Assembly: GCA_947647735.1 (NCBI GenBank)
Contig: CANSLJ010000020.1
Location: forward strand, 1-64,000
DNA: 64,000 nucleotides
DNA from: an uncultured bacterium
GTDB taxonomy: Bacteria > Bacillota > Clostridia > Lachnospirales > Lachnospiraceae
Reading direction: 5' to 3'
Part shown: positions 62,501 through 64,000 of the stretch, piece after piece
How the letters are laid out: every line of letters begins with the position of its first letter
Position numbering within the stretch: position 1 is the first letter of the stretch
The notes under the pieces: model-generated
The model's database searches: none
Told to the model about the DNA's origin: nothing
The model's input: the letters and a program-made list of their open reading frames with translations, nothing else
Program-made: the position numbers and the translations under genes

Positions 62501-63289
62501 ACCACTGTCGCCAGTCAGAAAATGCGTCTGGAGCTGGCGCTCTCCACAGAAAGACAGTGGAGCTGTGAGGCGTGGAAGAAACTCTTTGTGGAAAATCCTA
62601 TCATGCATCAGTTTGCGATCGGGCTGATCTGGGGGATCTATGAAGGGAAAAGACTGACACAGACTTTCCGCTATATGGAGGACGGCAGTTTTAATACGGA
62701 GGAGGAAGAAGAATTTGTACTTCCGGAGGATGACATTATATCTTCTAAAAATGCTGCTTCTGCTGAAATTCCCGGCAGTTCAGAGCATAGTGGAAGCCAT
62801 GGTAGAAGTAAAAAGATCGGTCTCGTTCATCCGGTCGAACTATCCGAAGAATCCATTTCGGCGTGGAAAACCCAGTTGGAGGATTACGAGATCACACAAC
62901 CCATAGAACAGCTCTCCCGCCCTGTTTACCATATGACGGAGGAGGAGGCGGAATCCAAATCCATGGAACGATTTGGCGGATGTATCTTAAATGATCTTTC
63001 TCTGATCGGAAAGATGCAAAATATGGGATGGTATCGCGGATACGCGGAAGATGCAGGTATCTTTTCCTATTTTTACAGGGAGGATAAGGAACAGGATCTG
63101 AAGGCGGAACTCAATTTTTCCGGTACTTATGTTGCCGGAGAAAATGAAGATGTTACCGTGTATGACGTGACATTCAGCAAAAAGATCAAAGAGATACCGG
63201 AACGCTATTTCAGTGAGATCGTCATGCAGACTGCCAAAGCAGTCTCCTCCAGTCAGGAGAAAGATAAATTCTGGAAGGATAATAAATAA
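59552..63289 (+). CDS. DUF4132 giant protein 2 (YehI/MolR-like)
   Basis: A 1245-residue paralogue of the preceding protein. The N-terminal half is clearly diverged but alignable (RETSLEKCMQLLESLKLTP against ETYLEKCMQLLEGLKLTP). It has an extra segment of about 26 residues after LAKYPD and a longer Asn/Ser/Asp-rich linker near residues 722-750. The C-terminal block is almost the same as in copy 1, with a DNA-identical tract. It is the last gene of the operon. Two non-identical paralogues may form a heteromer or recognise different targets. Confidence 0.85.
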   Translation: MRSQRETSLEKCMQLLESLKLTPKQLNDLEGYLSGEKGEEVLSDLPYQNLSTANSKFAFIDLYKRMKTEEVTRLFHILFEIGGTTSSALLPYGMGGGDGFSYLFNLPVDKEKAAVLYAAQIGAQTSRITSGYMQRFIKQIDHDTDILKRAYLLADYPQSIKNISNDRMHNCGHTKLILLASYFLAKYPDAPDLSEREEKQGSLLSEVSRFFKKTPEIIRRIEKEDIPLMQQYEDILLGNLGNIYEPHTMPASALQEIIQAIRENKVTDQTLKLANRKCKLSTYTLHLLGGTALFNFHLSDILKNVVKVCFAADIMTMFTSSVVVTTGLWMDVKVMGGDYDELFAIDRKALLLQAASRGLDDILKTLFRKDKTLFMEVLDNAKAHESSVMMRVLEQEDHLLFLQQRKNGTKERDKLIDLFADKNSLIGEVKKYLRGETEVSSLYPYEDQIHSRFGYGGNISQQLNLLHSYAETYSDQDFYNRVIVYQFLKGSTYFFYWKLLVNQNLNTQKVRETYASFDAEHLDTAHQLKFYSVMYQYFYQEKHKDALKNVSVEVFCKYLTVDREKVLSAFRESDAVCRAFAIEVLGKNAEENKTEILAFSQDSSKLVKESLYDALHQQRDWETEILKFLSSKKASERELAVRVLAKWDLEKYQAELSAALEKEKNNKVRTLLLDLLNTDFSQAGGVLTLQDLVKELHKGEKKRTLAWAYETPFSEVHKKSKVASVGNNNADSAASFTDNNPDNTKISSDTVFSANPEKHEPILAEEDYLQAILLCYSSMTTCGINKDALALAAELDEKEFAVYVNELFDKWLALGAEAKKRWVLYAAAIHGGTEIIKKLQHQISEWPQHSRGAIASDAVQALALNPNPEALLIVDSISRKFKFRQVKAAAGEALKFAAEQLGITTEELADRIVPNLGFDENMERHFDYGTRQFTVTITPALEIEVFDESGKKLKNLPAPGKRDDPERSAESYAAFKEMKKQMKTTVASQKMRLELALSTERQWSCEAWKKLFVENPIMHQFAIGLIWGIYEGKRLTQTFRYMEDGSFNTEEEEEFVLPEDDIISSKNAASAEIPGSSEHSGSHGRSKKIGLVHPVELSEESISAWKTQLEDYEITQPIEQLSRPVYHMTEEEAESKSMERFGGCILNDLSLIGKMQNMGWYRGYAEDAGIFSYFYREDKEQDLKAELNFSGTYVAGENEDVTVYDVTFSKKIKEIPERYFSEIVMQTAKAVSSSQEKDKFWKDNK
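61970..62565 (+). repeat. Gene-conversion tract, copy 2
   Basis: Partner of 58223-58818, offset by 3747 bases. It ends at a C/T difference at 62566. It encodes the conserved DUF4132 core beginning at LFDKWLALGAEAKKRW. Confidence 0.85.
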
Positions 63290-63340
63290 AACTAAATATC
63301 ATCTGCCTGCGTATCATATAAGCAGATCATCAGATTCTTA

Positions 63341-63406
63341 AAAATGAACATAGAAAAATGTCTGTACTTCAGATCAAAATACAGACACTTTCTATGTTCA
63401 TTTTAT
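63341..63406. terminator. Bidirectional terminator
   Basis: A long hairpin: AATGAACATAGAAA and TGTCTGTA on the left pair with TACAGACA and TTTCTATGTTCATT on the right, flanked by U-rich tracts on both strands. It ends the DUF4132 operon and the convergent minus-strand gene. Confidence 0.9.
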
Positions 63407-63414
63407 TACACTCG

Positions 63415-64000
63415 TTATTTGTTCACATAATATGTTGTTGTCTGGGAGTTTCCGGACATATCTCTTTTTGTCACACCCTCCGGCTTCGTCAGTCCGCTTG
63501 CTTTCATCTCGTCATACTCAACTTCTCTCCTGTAGTTTCGTGCGATCAGAATGACTCCTATCAGGATTGCAAGTAGTGCAATAGCTGTCATAACATATAC
63601 CGTTGACGCTGCTGCCGGTCCATAAAGTACAAGACATTCTCCGTCTGAATAAGAAGAGAGCATTTCTTCTATATCGCTTTCCGTATATCCCATATACTCC
63701 AGTTCTTCCCGGAAAGCTTTCTCCAGACCATGCAGCTGCTTGTCCATTTTTAATGCCACGCCTTCAAAGTGTACTTCCGTCTGTGGAACATCACCGCCCA
63801 TCAGATATTCATATGTTTCATTTGTCAGCGCATCCATAGCATCCAGATCATCCTTGCGGATATAAACTGCCGCCATCCCGTTTTCTCCTACCGGGATCAT
63901 ATAGTAATAACCGGTAGTCTTTGATGCCGTTCTGGAATTTTCATACTGTGTATAGCTTTCTTCCGAAGCAAAGCTGCCAAGGCTGTAAAAAATTTCTCCC
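63415..64000 (-). CDS. Membrane-anchored protein of unknown function, truncated
   Basis: The frame is open from the window edge to a stop at 63415, giving about 194 C-terminal residues; the true start lies beyond base 64000. The visible part is a soluble, acidic domain (YYYMIPVGENGMAAVYI), one membrane helix (VYVMTAIALLAILIGVILIA) and a short charged tail. The family is not recognised with confidence. It converges on the DUF4132 operon. Confidence 0.75.
   Translation of the reverse strand, partial: GEIFYSLGSFASEESYTQYENSRTASKTTGYYYMIPVGENGMAAVYIRKDDLDAMDALTNETYEYLMGGDVPQTEVHFEGVALKMDKQLHGLEKAFREELEYMGYTESDIEEMLSSYSDGECLVLYGPAAASTVYVMTAIALLAILIGVILIARNYRREVEYDEMKASGLTKPEGVTKRDMSGNSQTTTYYVNK

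Overview
The window looks like chromosomal DNA from an anaerobic Clostridia bacterium, most likely a Lachnospiraceae-type gut commensal. This is inferred from gene content: reverse rubrerythrin and rubredoxin under a Fur/PerR regulator, DUF3881- and DUF4446-type proteins beside soj/spo0J/serS, an AmmeMemoRadiSam pair, strong AGGAGG ribosome binding sites, and medium GC. No rRNA, phage integrase or transposase gene was seen. No stretch longer than about 300 bases lacks a gene.

Layout. 1-649: 3'-truncated sensor kinase. 838-11231: alpha-glucoside locus on the minus strand (FGGY kinase, LacI-type regulator, binding protein, two permeases, GH13 and GH31 glucosidases), with twin LacI-type operators around the binding-protein promoter. 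11333-12731: oxidative-stress cluster. 12852-15894: L,D-transpeptidase, lipid kinase, macrodomain protein. 15903-25939: ten-gene Mrp/Mbh-like cation/proton antiporter operon with four large antiporter-type subunits and no hydrogenase genes. 25973-29884: TrmB, Crp/Fnr regulator, and a thioredoxin/rhodanese/CoA-disulfide-reductase operon. 30166-37662: D,D-carboxypeptidase, tRNA-Arg(CCU), exonuclease, DUF3881 protein, serS, DUF4446 protein, spo0J, soj. 37874-41382: AmmeMemoRadiSam pair, DUF4430 protein and an ECF substrate-binding component. 41461-46547: FtsX-type ABC exporter divergent from a LytTR/GHKL two-component system.

46579-47292 is a compact, AT-rich type III toxin-antitoxin locus: a promoter, three tandem 34-nt repeats, a terminator hairpin, and a ToxN/AbiQ-like endoribonuclease gene. 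After deoD and a membrane protein, 48869-63289 is one long operon: MoxR-type AAA+ ATPase, DUF5682-like protein, VWA protein, SWIM zinc-finger protein, a small unknown protein, and two tandem giant DUF4132 proteins. It corresponds to the poorly understood E. coli yehL/yehM/yehP/yehQ/yehI set and resembles MoxR-VWA conflict systems. The two DUF4132 genes share a tract of about 596 identical bases, a sign of recent gene conversion.

The main non-coding discovery is a family of four long-palindrome intergenic elements (18121-18250, 19775-19915, 33765-33904, 52347-52532). Each has a perfect 19-25 bp outer stem and a perfect 9-bp inner stem. Stem sequences differ between copies while pairing is kept, and one internal loop is exactly 23 nt in all four. 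All copies sit between co-directional genes, and one supplies the stop codon of the gene before it. A second, unrelated 36-bp repeat lies upstream of the sensor kinase and the FGGY kinase.
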